From positions 30,400 through 94,399 of the forward strand of contig CAMYLZ010000014.1 of assembly GCA_947259375.1 (NCBI GenBank): a stretch of DNA of 64,000 nt. Direction: 5' to 3'. Of the stretch, positions 15,701 to 24,580 are shown in pieces (the first letter of the stretch is position 1; each line of letters opens with the position of its first letter). Both the position numbers and the translations under genes were made by a program. The notes under the pieces were generated by a model. The model was given only the letters and a program-made list of their open reading frames with translations, was not told the origin of the DNA and searched no databases. Source of the stretch: an uncultured Parvularculaceae bacterium (lineage in GTDB: Bacteria; Pseudomonadota; Alphaproteobacteria; Caulobacterales; Parvularculaceae).

Positions 15701-17509
15701 ATGCCGAAAGCGGTTGCGTCGTCGCGCTTGAGGTCTGTCCGGAATTTGCTTTTTGTTACGCTCGGCGTTTTCGCCGTTCATTCTTGCGCAAGCGGGCCAG
15801 CGCCGTCTTTGACAGCCGATGAGCTGTTGACGGCGCCATATACGTACAAAGCGGGTCAGCCATTTGACGTCGATGCGTTTCTCGGCGCTCTGCCCGATTG
15901 GCTGACGACTGCCTATGACGGCGCGAGCTTCGACGCCGCGCGCGGCGCGATGGTGATCAACGGCCTCCAGTTCGGGATTGCCGGCGCGCCGGAAATGCGG
16001 ATTGTCGCCGATCGGGCTGTTATTTGGGGCGCTGATATTGGCGCCATGGAAGCGGTATTTTCCGGCACGGCCTATAACGCCGCAAAGGCGGGGTTGTTCG
16101 AACGCTTGATGCTCGAAGGCGTACGCTCAGAAGGAATGCAATGGGCGGGCGGTGAAGAGAATGCCGGGTTGAGCGTCGCCAAGGTTGTTATTGACGGTTT
16201 TTCGGCCCGCTCCTTTAATCTGGCGCCGAAAGCAGGCGTCGGCGAAGAGGTAAAGTTCCTCCGCAGCGTCGCGGCAACCCTTGGCTCTTTTGCTTTCGAT
16301 GCCGCGGCTTACGCTGATCTGAGGCTGCGGCTCGCCAATAATCAGGGTGAGCGCGCCGAGCTTAATATCGGGCAGGCATTTGCCCGCGGCTATGACGCCG
16401 GTGCGGTAGAATTCCAGAGCGCGATCGGGTTTGGCGCCTTCATACAGGGGGCGGGCGGCGACGCGCCGGTAGAGGTCTCGGGCGCGGTTGCGCCGGAAAA
16501 AGCCGCAGGCCCTTACGCGAAAATCCTCAACAAGCCGCCAAGCCAAGCAATTTCGCAAGTGCTGCGCAGCCCGGCGGCGATGCTGGCGGCGGCGGCTGGC
16601 GGCGCGGCGACGGCGTATGAGGCGGATTATCTTGAAACGCGCGGCGCCGATTTTGCCGGCGGCTTGCGGTGGCTGGCGCGGTGGGAGCTGCCGCCGATTA
16701 CGGAAACCGAGCTGATTGATTTCGGTGCGCAAACAATGCTCGGCTACCGCGAGTTCTGGGACGGGCGCGCGGTCTCAACGATTGAGACAAGTGAAGTTCA
16801 ATCTGCGGATTTCTACTGGCTGATTCCATCGCATTACGCCGTCAAATACACCGGCATGGCGTATAATCTCGGCGCCATGATTGACGCCATGCAAGCGCGC
16901 ATGGAGGCTGGCGCCGCGACCGAAGCCGCGCCGCAATTCCTGCAGATGCGAGAAACGTTGGCGGGCTTTGGCGTTGAGCAGCTTACGGGCGATGCGGCAT
17001 TCTCATGGCGCTGGAATGGAGAAACGGGCGATGCAGCGCTTGCTTCCTCGGCTGCGCTCGCCGACATCGCCGACAATGATGTCGTGATCAGTTTTGGCGG
17101 GCCAGGTCTTGCCGAGTGGAATGCAATGGTTCGCGACGACACGCCTGCCGCTGTCGCGACGCAAGCGATGACGCTTAAGGGGTTTCGCTTCGGACTTGCC
17201 GATAACGGCTTTCTCGATGATGTATTCGGATACATAGCGGCCGAACAGGGCGGCGGCGTTACGGGCGCGCAGATGCGCCAATCGCTGGCTGCAATGCTGC
17301 ATTTGACCGGCGCGCAAGCCGCTGCCGCCAATCCGCGCGTGGCGGATTATTCAAATGCTTTTGTCGGCTTCATAACGAAGGGCGGCCGCATTGATATCGT
17401 TGCCGCGCCGCCTGCGCCGGTTGCGTTTGGAACGCTTCAATCGGTCGGGGAAGCCGCGCCGAACACCTTGTCGGATCTTCTGAACATCACCGTTACGCAT
17501 ACGGAGTAA
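15701..17509 (+). CDS. Lipoprotein of unknown function (tandem paralogue 2)
   Basis: A 602-residue paralogue of the preceding gene. Its N-terminus is basic, then hydrophobic, and ends in a possible lipobox AVHSC (histidine at the -2 position is uncommon, so lipidation is less certain than for paralogue 1). Shared landmarks run in the same order: YDGASFDAARGAMVINGL near residue 70, DFYWLIPSHYAV in the middle, MLHLTGAQAAAANPR, ITKGGRIDIVAAPPAPVAF and terminal TVTHTE. An Ala/Gly-rich stretch (AAMLAAAAGGAATAYEA) occurs near residue 295. No function is recognisable. The start may be slightly downstream, as no strong ribosome site precedes ATG 15701. Confidence 0.78.
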   Translation: MPKAVASSRLRSVRNLLFVTLGVFAVHSCASGPAPSLTADELLTAPYTYKAGQPFDVDAFLGALPDWLTTAYDGASFDAARGAMVINGLQFGIAGAPEMRIVADRAVIWGADIGAMEAVFSGTAYNAAKAGLFERLMLEGVRSEGMQWAGGEENAGLSVAKVVIDGFSARSFNLAPKAGVGEEVKFLRSVAATLGSFAFDAAAYADLRLRLANNQGERAELNIGQAFARGYDAGAVEFQSAIGFGAFIQGAGGDAPVEVSGAVAPEKAAGPYAKILNKPPSQAISQVLRSPAAMLAAAAGGAATAYEADYLETRGADFAGGLRWLARWELPPITETELIDFGAQTMLGYREFWDGRAVSTIETSEVQSADFYWLIPSHYAVKYTGMAYNLGAMIDAMQARMEAGAATEAAPQFLQMRETLAGFGVEQLTGDAAFSWRWNGETGDAALASSAALADIADNDVVISFGGPGLAEWNAMVRDDTPAAVATQAMTLKGFRFGLADNGFLDDVFGYIAAEQGGGVTGAQMRQSLAAMLHLTGAQAAAANPRVADYSNAFVGFITKGGRIDIVAAPPAPVAFGTLQSVGEAAPNTLSDLLNITVTHTE

Positions 17510-17541
17510 AGGCGTGCGCGCCGATGCTGATGTGTAACGGG

Positions 17542-17745
17542 TTAGTCGTCCAGCACGAAAGTGATTTTCAGAATGACGCGATATTCCTTGATTTTGCCGT
17601 TATCAAGGATCAGCGACTGATCTTGCACCCAGGCGCCTTCGACATTTTTCAGCGTCTTGTTGGCGCGTTCGATGCCTTTTTCGATCGCATCCTGGAAACC
17701 TTTATTCGATCCGGCGATAATTTCGGTGACACGGGCGACTGCCAT
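17542..17745 (-). CDS. Dodecin family flavin-binding protein
   Basis: A 67-residue protein matching dodecins, small dodecamers that store or sequester flavins. The family pattern is plain: VARVTEIIAGSNKGFQDAIEKGIERANKTLKNVEGAWV, then a strand ending KEYRVILKITFVLDD. I use ATG 17745 because homologues start at MAVARV; the track ORF adds 15 residues. The tryptophan in GAWV corresponds to the dodecin residue that stacks on the flavin ring. It is oriented like the dehydrogenase gene upstream of it. Confidence 0.9.
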   Translation of the reverse strand: MAVARVTEIIAGSNKGFQDAIEKGIERANKTLKNVEGAWVQDQSLILDNGKIKEYRVILKITFVLDD

Positions 17746-17807
17746 TTCACTTTTCCCACTGAGGCGCGCCGTTTTAGCGCGCGGCCGCACATTACGGCGG
17801 GTTTAAT

Positions 17808-18686
17808 CTAACGCGTCGGCGCCGGCGTTTCGCCAGAATAGTCATAAAATCCACGTCCGGTCTTGCGGCCGAGCCATCCGGCTTCGACATATTTTACAAG
17901 TAGCGGGCACGGACGATATTTGGAATCCGCAAGCCCTTCATAAAGCACCTGCATGATCGCGAGGCAGATATCGAGACCAATAAAGTCCGCGAGCTCAAGC
18001 GGCCCCATCGGGTGGTTGGCGCCGAGTTTCAGCCCCGTATCGATCGCTTCCACTGAGCCGACGCCTTCATAAAGCGTGTAAATCGCTTCGTTGATCATCG
18101 GCATCAATACGCGGTTGACGATGAAAGCGGGGAAATCTTCGGATACCGCCATGGTCTTGCCGAGGCTGGCGACAATTTCCTTCGTCGCCTCGAATGTCTC
18201 TTTGGAGGTCGCGATGCCGCGAATGACTTCGACCAGTTTCATCACCGGGACCGGATTCATGAAATGGATGCCGATGAAATTTTCAGGGCGCGTGGTGACT
18301 GAAGCAAGCCCGGTGATGGAAATCGACGAGGTATTGCTGGCAAGGATCGCGTCTTTCGAAAGAACCCCGTTAAGCGATTGGAAAATGCTCTTTTTGACCG
18401 CCTGGTCTTCGCTAGCCGCCTCGATGACGAGGTCGCAGGCGCCAAGCGCGGCGATGTCGTCGGCAGTTTTTATTCGGGCAAGCGCGGTCTTGTCGGCGCC
18501 GGCCTTTATCACTTCTTTGGCGACTTGACGGGCGAGGTTCTTCTCAATTGTCGCCATTGCGCTCTTTAGCTGTCCGGCATTGATGTCATTGAGGATCACA
18601 TCATATCCGGCGGCGGCGAATACATGGGCGATGCCGGCCCCCATTTGACCCGCGCCAATGACGCCGACGGTTTTGATCTTTGACAT
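17808..18686 (-). CDS. 3-hydroxybutyryl-CoA dehydrogenase
   Basis: An NAD(P)-dependent oxidoreductase interconverting 3-hydroxybutyryl-CoA and acetoacetyl-CoA. The start is ATG 18686 with GGAG seven bases upstream, giving 292 residues; the track ORF runs 64 residues too far. The Rossmann motif [20 protein letters not shown] is at residues 7-26, followed by the 3HCDH signature region [15 protein letters not shown] (catalytic histidine) and the C-terminal dimerisation domain with [16 protein letters not shown]. Proximity to etfBA is common in alphaproteobacteria and fits short-chain acyl-CoA or PHB metabolism. Confidence 0.94.
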   Translation of the reverse strand: MSKIKTVGVIGAGQMGAGIAHVFAAAGYDVILNDINAGQLKSAMATIEKNLARQVAKEVIKAGADKTALARIKTADDIAALGACDLVIEAASEDQAVKKSIFQSLNGVLSKDAILASNTSSISITGLASVTTRPENFIGIHFMNPVPVMKLVEVIRGIATSKETFEATKEIVASLGKTMAVSEDFPAFIVNRVLMPMINEAIYTLYEGVGSVEAIDTGLKLGANHPMGPLELADFIGLDICLAIMQVLYEGLADSKYRPCPLLVKYVEAGWLGRKTGRGFYDYSGETPAPTR

Positions 18687-18771
18687 GCCTTCGCTCCGTT
18701 CACCTGAGCGAGCGATACTGCATCGCAACAATGAACGGAGCAAGTCTTTCGCCCGGCTGTTCGCCCGGCTT

Positions 18772-19242
18772 TTATTCTCCCCGTTTGATTTCCGAGACGA
18801 AGCAGCCATGCATGGCGTTGTGGGCGTGAATGTAAGCCGCTTTGGGGTTGACGAAGGCGGCTTCGATTTTCGTCTCAAGATCTTTGCCCATCGTCAGGTC
18901 GGCGGCGATCAGCATGCCGTCATCGTTGAAAATCCGCAACGCGATCGGGCGGTTCTTCAACACAGGCGGTATTTCGTCGATATAGCTGGATGTCTCAGCG
19001 GCTTTTTCGCGGATGAAAATCGCATAGGAATTGCGGTAGGGGGATTGCGTTTTGTGGCTCTCATAATTGAGTAGCAGGACGCTCTCGCCGGGCTTTGCGT
19101 CTTCGAGCGTGACGCGGCAGGGATAACCGGGTTGCATGTCTGCGGTTTTGCGGACGATGCCGCGTTCGGCCAACTCATCGTCGGATTGAGCGAATAATGG
19201 TTGAAACTCGTCGACGTTGAGGCCGGATATCGTGAACGACAT
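18772..19242 (-). CDS. DUF1203 domain-containing protein
   Basis: A 156-residue cytoplasmic protein matching the DUF1203 family, function unknown. Recognisable elements are the [24 protein letters not shown] segment near residue 38 and the conserved C-terminal [18 protein letters not shown] strong AAGGAGT ribosome site lies six bases before the ATG. It lies between etfA and the 3-hydroxybutyryl-CoA dehydrogenase gene, separated from etfA by a terminator, so it may begin a new transcription unit with the dehydrogenase. Confidence 0.85.
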   Translation of the reverse strand: MSFTISGLNVDEFQPLFAQSDDELAERGIVRKTADMQPGYPCRVTLEDAKPGESVLLLNYESHKTQSPYRNSYAIFIREKAAETSSYIDEIPPVLKNRPIALRIFNDDGMLIAADLTMGKDLETKIEAAFVNPKAAYIHAHNAMHGCFVSEIKRGE

Positions 19243-19313
19243 GTGAAACTCCTTTTGCTGGACGACGCAGCATCAGGCTTTGGACGGCGACTAACGACCC
19301 GTTTCTTGCGCAC

Positions 19314-19343
19314 AAAAAAAGCCCCGGCGAAGCGGGGCTTTTT
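19314..19343 (-). terminator. Rho-independent terminator after etfA
   Basis: Stem GCCCCG/CGGGGC with a GCGAAG loop, flanked by A7 on the left and T5 on the right, so it can work in both directions. It lies about 20 bases beyond the etfA stop on the minus strand and should end the etfBA transcript before the DUF1203 gene. Confidence 0.85.
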
Positions 19344-19363
19344 CAAACATGGATTGGTTCGGC

Positions 19364-20296
19364 TTACCCCAGCGCTTCGTCCAGCTCGGGCAGCGCCTTG
19401 AAGAGGTCCGCCACAAGGCCGTAATCGGCGATTTGGAAGATCGGCGCTTCTTCGTCCTTGTTGATGGCGACGATGACTTTCGAATCTTTCATGCCCGCAA
19501 GGTGCTGGATTGCGCCCGATATGCCGACGGCGATGTAAAGCTCAGGCGCGACGACTTTGCCGGTCTGGCCGACTTGGTAGTCGTTCGGGACATAGCCGGC
19601 ATCGACCGCGGCGCGCGAGGCGCCGACCGCAGCGCCGAGTTTGTCCGCGATCGGAAAGATGTATTGTTCAAAATTTTCATAAGACGCGAGCGCACGTCCG
19701 CCGGAAATGACGATCTTGGCCCCGGTGAGTTCCGGACGCTCGGACTTTGTGAGCTCTTCTCCGACAAAGGATGAAAGCCCTGCATCCGCCGGCGCATCGA
19801 CGCTAATAACCTCCGCCGCGCCGTCTTCGCCGGCCGCCGCAAACGATGTAGCGCGCACGGTGATGACTTTTTTCGCGTCGTTTGACTTCACCGTCTGCAT
19901 GGCGTTGCCGGCATAGACCGGCCGCACGAACGTGTCGGGCGCTTCGACGGCGACAATCTCGGAAATTTGCATGACGTCGAGCAACGCGGCGACGCGCGGC
20001 ATGACGTTCTTGCCGGTCGTCGTGGCGGCTTTGAGGATCGCTTCATAATCGCTTGCAAGCGAAACGATGAGATCGGCGAAGGGCTCCGCCAGACGGTTGG
20101 CGTATTGCGCCGCATCCGCATGAAGCACTTTGCGAACGCCGGCGATCTTGGCGGCGGCCGCAGCCGCGTCGACTGCGCCGGAGCCGGCGACAAGAATATC
20201 AACGTCGCCGCCGATGGCTTTCGCCGCGGAGACCGTCTTGTGGGTGGAATCGTCAATTTTATTGCCGTGAATGTCGGCGACGACGAGGACAGCCAT
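19364..20296 (-). CDS. etfA: Electron transfer flavoprotein subunit alpha
   Basis: With EtfB it forms the FAD-containing carrier that takes electrons from acyl-CoA and other dehydrogenases to ETF-quinone oxidoreductase. The 310-residue protein has the alpha-subunit C-terminal FAD domain: [35 protein letters not shown] in which the VGQTGK and [12 protein letters not shown] elements contact FAD, followed by [17 protein letters not shown]. The start codon abuts the etfB stop with no spacing, so the pair is translationally coupled. Confidence 0.97.
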   Translation of the reverse strand: MAVLVVADIHGNKIDDSTHKTVSAAKAIGGDVDILVAGSGAVDAAAAAAKIAGVRKVLHADAAQYANRLAEPFADLIVSLASDYEAILKAATTTGKNVMPRVAALLDVMQISEIVAVEAPDTFVRPVYAGNAMQTVKSNDAKKVITVRATSFAAAGEDGAAEVISVDAPADAGLSSFVGEELTKSERPELTGAKIVISGGRALASYENFEQYIFPIADKLGAAVGASRAAVDAGYVPNDYQVGQTGKVVAPELYIAVGISGAIQHLAGMKDSKVIVAINKDEEAPIFQIADYGLVADLFKALPELDEALG

Positions 20297-21046
20297 TTAC
20301 AGCACTCCCGCTTCGTTTTTCAGTTTCTCGACCAGTTCCGCGACGCTTTCGACTTTGACGCCGGCTTCGCGCTTCGGCGGTTCGGTAACTTTCAAAGTCT
20401 CAAGGCGCGGGCTGATATCGACGCCAAACTCACCGACATCCTTGACGTCGAGCGGCTTTTTCTTCGCCTTCATGATATTGGGAAGCGACGCATAGCGCGG
20501 CTCGTTAAGACGAAGATCCGTCGTGACGATCGCCGGCAGCTTGATTGAGATGGTTTGCAAGCCGCCATCGATTTCGCGGGTGACTTTCAGGGCCTCGCCG
20601 TCTTTTTCGACTTTCGAGGCGAACGTGCCTTGCGCCCAGCCGAGCAAGGCCGCGAGCATTTGCCCGGTCTGGTTTGAATCATCGTCAATCGCCTGTTTGC
20701 CTAGGATCATCAGGTCCGGCTTTTCTTCATCGGCGACGGCTTTGAGCAGTTTCGCGACGGCGAGCGGCTCCACCGTTTCGTCTGTCTTGATGAGGATGCC
20801 GCGATCCGCGCCCATGGCGAGCGCCTGGCGGATCTGGTCTTGCGCTTTTTCAGGACCGATGGAGATTGCGACGATCTCTTCGGCGGTTCCGGCCTCTTTC
20901 AGGCGCACGGCCTCCTCAACGGCGATCTCGTCGAAGGGGTTCATGGACATTTTGACATTGGCGAGGTCGACGCCGGTCTCATCCGATTTGACGCGGACTT
21001 TGACATTATAGTCGATCACGCGTTTCACGGGCACGAGGATTTTCAT
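20297..21046 (-). CDS. etfB: Electron transfer flavoprotein subunit beta
   Basis: The AMP-binding partner of EtfA. I use ATG 21046, which has AGGAGC five bases upstream and gives the typical [19 protein letters not shown] start and 249 residues; the track ORF adds 23. Beta-subunit features include [16 protein letters not shown] near residue 37, [10 protein letters not shown], and the AMP-contact segment [22 protein letters not shown]. It is first in the etfBA operon. The cobalamin adenosyltransferase gene often found upstream in relatives is absent. Confidence 0.96.
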   Translation of the reverse strand: MKILVPVKRVIDYNVKVRVKSDETGVDLANVKMSMNPFDEIAVEEAVRLKEAGTAEEIVAISIGPEKAQDQIRQALAMGADRGILIKTDETVEPLAVAKLLKAVADEEKPDLMILGKQAIDDDSNQTGQMLAALLGWAQGTFASKVEKDGEALKVTREIDGGLQTISIKLPAIVTTDLRLNEPRYASLPNIMKAKKKPLDVKDVGEFGVDISPRLETLKVTEPPKREAGVKVESVAELVEKLKNEAGVL

Positions 21047-21200
21047 TTGAAGCTCCTGACGGGGGTGGCGCGGGGGCCTGTCGCCAGTCCCCCACTCAAA
21101 TTTCGAGCCGGACAATAGCGGCGCGGTTTCGCACGATCAATGCGCAATGGCGCCCGGCGGGCAGGACATTTTTCCGTGCGCGGCGGCGGCCTGTGGCCGC

Positions 21201-21404
21201 TCAGGCGCCTTTGCCGATGAGCCACAAGAACAGCATCATTATCGCAATAGTCGCAGCCTGTGCGGCGACCCGCAGGCGCATGAGTTTGTTCGAGTGCTCT
21301 TTGGCGAAATTTCCGCCCTTGGCGAGTGAAAAAATGCCGATGCCGAGAATGATGGCCGTCGCGGCGAGCCCGATCGGGATAAGAAAGAAAACTAGTTTAT
21401 CCAT
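21201..21404 (-). CDS. HIG1-domain twin-transmembrane protein
   Basis: A 67-residue protein with two membrane helices (FLIPIGLAATAIILGIGIF and AQAATIAIMMLFLWLIG) joined by a basic loop containing NKLMRLRVAAQA. This matches the HIG1 (hypoxia-induced) family, whose mitochondrial members associate with cytochrome oxidase; bacterial roles are unsettled. ATG 21404 with AGGAAC eight bases upstream is preferred to the 101-residue track ORF. It lies upstream of etfB in the same direction, as in many alphaproteobacteria. Confidence 0.82.
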   Translation of the reverse strand: MDKLVFFLIPIGLAATAIILGIGIFSLAKGGNFAKEHSNKLMRLRVAAQAATIAIMMLFLWLIGKGA

Positions 21405-21483
21405 GACGAGAGTTCCTGAATGACGCTTGAGCTTTGTTACGCGTAATATGCGCCGGCGGACCGGATTATAGGATGCGTCACTT

Positions 21484-21520
21484 GGCCTGACCATGGGCCT
21501 GACCATGGGCCCTCATCCAT
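21484..21520. repeat. Short tandem repeat, 12-bp unit
   Basis: GGCCTGACCATG occurs twice in direct succession, followed by a degenerate third copy (GGCCCTCATCCATG). The run lies between the start of the HIG1-type gene and the end of the gene on the other side. It could be replication slippage or a small regulatory repeat; no function is evident. Confidence 0.6.
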
Positions 21521-21569
21521 GGACCCAGGCGTGCCTTGAGGCCGCGCTTTCAGGCTGTTTTGACCGGAA

Positions 21570-23342
21570 TCAGGGCGATGGCGCGGCGGCGCTTGCGTGC
21601 CAGGCCGGCAGAAAACTGGTGATGTCGTCCTGGCGCAACATGACAGGCTCCGCGGTGGGCGCATCTTCGGCATTGGCGAGCACGGCGCCGGAAAGCCGCG
21701 CCAGATAAGCGCGAATATCGGCGTCCGCCGGCGCGTCGACGCCGAGCCCGCCATCTTCCGGCGCGGCGGCCATCGGCGGTTTCAGCTCATGAAGGGCGAA
21801 ATCCATTCGCACGTCATAGGTGCGCCGCGCCTGATAGCGTAAAAATCGTTGCGCGTTGTACCACTGGGCCTTTTCGCTTCCATCCGTGCACGTCGCAGCT
21901 TCCGTTCCTTCCGCGCCCCAGCGCCGTTCTGGACAGTGATAAGGATCGAAGGAAAGGCTCCACAACCGCTGCATCACATGGGCGAGATTAAGGCGCATGC
22001 GGGCGCCGTCCGATCGCCAATAGGTGAATGTGCAGGCGTTTTTTTCTTGTTCAAAGGCCGCTAGCAGGTCGCCGGCGAGATCAGCGCCGTCATAGGCGAC
22101 ACCGGGCGCGCCGTTTCTTGCATCTTCATAAAGGCGTTGCGTATTGCGGCGCGTTTCGATGAAAGAGACTTTCAATCGCGCATCGCGGGACGGTGTCGAA
22201 TACTCCTCCCACTCGCCATAGGTTCCGTAAATATTGGGCGGCAGCTTTTTCGGATGCGGTTTTAAATGCGTGCGGGAGAAATAAGCGGCATCGACCGCGA
22301 CCTTGCGTGATTTGATCTCGCCGCAGATCGTCTGCAAACTGAAGCGCAGTTCCTTGACGGGATCATAGCGGAAATCCGGCGCTGCGAGCCGGCGGCGGAC
22401 ATAATCGTAATAGTCGAGGGTCTGCCCGCGATGACGGAATTCGCCATAATGCCATATGCCGGATGGGTGCGGCGCATTCCCAAAATATTGCTCCAGAGAG
22501 AAATCGTCGATGGCGTCATTGTCAGCCGCGCGCAGCCGGCCCCCGAGCAAGGAGCCGTCGGACGCAGTCTTTGCACCTTCCACGACGATCGGCCGCCAGC
22601 CTTTCAGCCCGGCGCCTAGCGCCGGCTGGGAACGCATGAAATTCGGACCATAAGCGGTTCGCGTCACCGTATTGTCCGGATGGGATGCGACGACCAGCAC
22701 CTGTCCGTTTTCGAGAATGTCGTAGACGATCCCTACATGGCCGAAAATATCATAAGCGAGCACGCCCGGCCGCACCGCGCCGCGTGCGATCTTCACGGGA
22801 TAGAAATCGTCATGCGCCCGCCCGCCGCCGGTTTCAGGATGGGTGCGGAACATTGCGGTCGAGACTTCGCCGCCGATTCTGGCGATAAAGGCCGGCGCAT
22901 TGGCGACATGGTTCACAATTTGCCGGCGCCCCGCGACCCTGTTGCCGCCGGTCGAGTAGCGTAAATCCTCGCGCTTTCCGTCGACGGTGCGCATGGCGTT
23001 CTGATAGGAAAAAGGCAGGCCGTTTTTCCATGCATAATAAGCGCGCAACACATAGGCCATGTCAGCGCAATCGCCTGGAATGTCCGGATCAACTTCTGCG
23101 CGATAAGGGTTGGCGTCGCTTTTAAGGCAGGCATCGAGCGAGGTGCAGTCTGATCGCCCGATCGCTTGAACAAAGGCGGCGTAGCCCGCCTCATCCGCAT
23201 CCGACCAATGGGTCTTGTAGACTTCCCAGCGCGCCCCGGTATTGACCGGATCGGGGATGTCCCCGGCATGCGCGAACGCGCAAACCGCCGTCACGACGGC
23301 GGCCGCCCCTAGCCCCAAAGCGTTGTTGCGCAACACGCCCAT
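21570..23342 (-). CDS. Large secreted protein with NlpC/P60- or CHAP-like cysteine peptidase signature
   Basis: A 590-residue protein with a cleavable signal peptide ending around AFAHA. Residues 88-105 contain IPGDCADMAYVLRAYYAW with Cys92, and residues 193-215 contain PGVLAYDIFGHVGIVYDI with His202, followed by an ASHPDN segment. A cysteine at a helix start and a histidine in an HVGIV strand after a PG turn is the arrangement of papain-like NlpC/P60 and CHAP amidases, which cut peptidoglycan peptides. The remaining 370 residues match nothing I recognise and contain further cysteines that could form disulfides. Peptidase activity is inference. It begins 140 bases beyond YccF and ends 165 bases from the HIG1 gene. 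Confidence 0.65.
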   Translation of the reverse strand: MGVLRNNALGLGAAAVVTAVCAFAHAGDIPDPVNTGARWEVYKTHWSDADEAGYAAFVQAIGRSDCTSLDACLKSDANPYRAEVDPDIPGDCADMAYVLRAYYAWKNGLPFSYQNAMRTVDGKREDLRYSTGGNRVAGRRQIVNHVANAPAFIARIGGEVSTAMFRTHPETGGGRAHDDFYPVKIARGAVRPGVLAYDIFGHVGIVYDILENGQVLVVASHPDNTVTRTAYGPNFMRSQPALGAGLKGWRPIVVEGAKTASDGSLLGGRLRAADNDAIDDFSLEQYFGNAPHPSGIWHYGEFRHRGQTLDYYDYVRRRLAAPDFRYDPVKELRFSLQTICGEIKSRKVAVDAAYFSRTHLKPHPKKLPPNIYGTYGEWEEYSTPSRDARLKVSFIETRRNTQRLYEDARNGAPGVAYDGADLAGDLLAAFEQEKNACTFTYWRSDGARMRLNLAHVMQRLWSLSFDPYHCPERRWGAEGTEAATCTDGSEKAQWYNAQRFLRYQARRTYDVRMDFALHELKPPMAAAPEDGGLGVDAPADADIRAYLARLSGAVLANAEDAPTAEPVMLRQDDITSFLPAWHASAAAPSP

Positions 23343-23482
23343 GCGTCCATTTTAACGCGCGGTTAACGAGGCGGGTAGGGGCGAGCGTCCGGACAAAGCG
23401 CGATTTTTCCAATATGCGCCTGATTTCGGCCCGGAAATCTGGCTGGATTCAAAATGCCAGGCGGCGCCGGCGGCTGGCCGCC

Positions 23483-23944
23483 CTAATAATAGGCGCGGCG
23501 GCGCAGATCGCTATGCGCCAGCGTGCGCCCGATCGGCCAGAGCGCGAAGCCGGCGAGTTTTAAATGCGCCCACGCGAAAGGCAGGCCGATGATCGTAAAG
23601 GCGAGGGCGATCGCTGCAAAAACATGGCCGAGCGCCAGCCACCAGCCAGCGAGCAGGAACCAGATGACATTGCCCAATAAGCCAAGCGGGCCGGTGCCGA
23701 TTTCCTCGCCAAAGAGCAATTCTCGGCCGATCGGCTTCGTGCCGAAAGGCCACAAGGTGTAAACGCCATTGTCGAAGGCGGCGCGCGCCCAAGGGATGCC
23801 GATGATCGTCACCACCATGACCAGCGCGGCGACGAACCAGCCCAGCGCGGCGACAGCGCCGCCGAGCACGAGCCATAGGAGATTGAGAATCAACGCGATC
23901 GGCGAGATCGACCGCTCGTCAGCCAATGGATGCTCGGGATACAA
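23483..23944 (-). CDS. YccF family inner-membrane protein
   Basis: A 153-residue membrane protein made of two similar halves, each with a long hydrophobic stretch followed by an IGIPW/IGLPFA motif and a WPFGT/WPIGR motif (ITIIGIPWARAAF and FTIIGLPFAWAHLKLAGFALWPIGR). This internal repeat is typical of YccF (DUF307), whose function is unknown. It is adjacent to the secreted peptidase-like gene with no sign of an operon. Confidence 0.88.
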   Translation of the reverse strand: MYPEHPLADERSISPIALILNLLWLVLGGAVAALGWFVAALVMVVTIIGIPWARAAFDNGVYTLWPFGTKPIGRELLFGEEIGTGPLGLLGNVIWFLLAGWWLALGHVFAAIALAFTIIGLPFAWAHLKLAGFALWPIGRTLAHSDLRRRAYY

Positions 23945-24037
23945 GGGCGCCTCCTTCCACGGGGAAGATATAAGCCCTAATTAGCCCGCCGCCACCGATT
24001 TTACCGCTTAAATGGAACGGTTTGGCTGAATTCGCGC

Positions 24038-24460
24038 CTATTTCCGCTTGAGGTAATGGTCCAAGGCATAAAGATCGAACTCTTTGAAAAAGATAATGAT
24101 CAGCGATGAAACCGCGACAGTCGTCGACGGAAAGAACAGAATCTGGCGAGATTGCGCGTCAAGCAGGTAAAGGCCGAGCGGGTCCAGCAGATATTTGGAA
24201 ATCGCCAGCGCGCCGAGGATCAACACCACCGCTTGCGCCGGATAGACATATTTTCTGAACAGGCCGAGCATCACCAGCGCGCCAAGCGCAATTTGCCCCC
24301 AAGCCAGCGGCAAGACCAGCATTTCGGTGCTAATCAGGCCGCCATAGTATTTTTCGGACAGGCCGACGCCAACTTCCGGCGACATCGCCCGCATAGTCCC
24401 CCAAATGATCAAAAGCAGCCCGGTGGTGATGCGCAGGGCCAGAAGCAGTCCGGATTTCAT
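24038..24460 (-). CDS. DoxX-like small membrane protein
   Basis: A 140-residue protein with four predicted membrane helices: residues about 5-25, 45-66, 72-92 and 110-130. The opening LALRITTGLLLIIWGTMR resembles the DoxX/DUF-type quinol oxidase-subunit-like superfamily, and the overall size fits. Its exact family is uncertain and no catalytic residues are visible. It stands alone between YccF and gluQ. Confidence 0.68.
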   Translation of the reverse strand: MKSGLLLALRITTGLLLIIWGTMRAMSPEVGVGLSEKYYGGLISTEMLVLPLAWGQIALGALVMLGLFRKYVYPAQAVVLILGALAISKYLLDPLGLYLLDAQSRQILFFPSTTVAVSSLIIIFFKEFDLYALDHYLKRK

Positions 24461-24580
24461 TGTCGCGTCCTCATTGTTGACAGTGATGATGCTTTTAGGA
24501 CGGCCGGCGGCGTCAGGTCACTTCACAATCATGAGGGTGATGCGGCGCGAGACCGCGTGAAGCCGCACCGTTTCAATATG

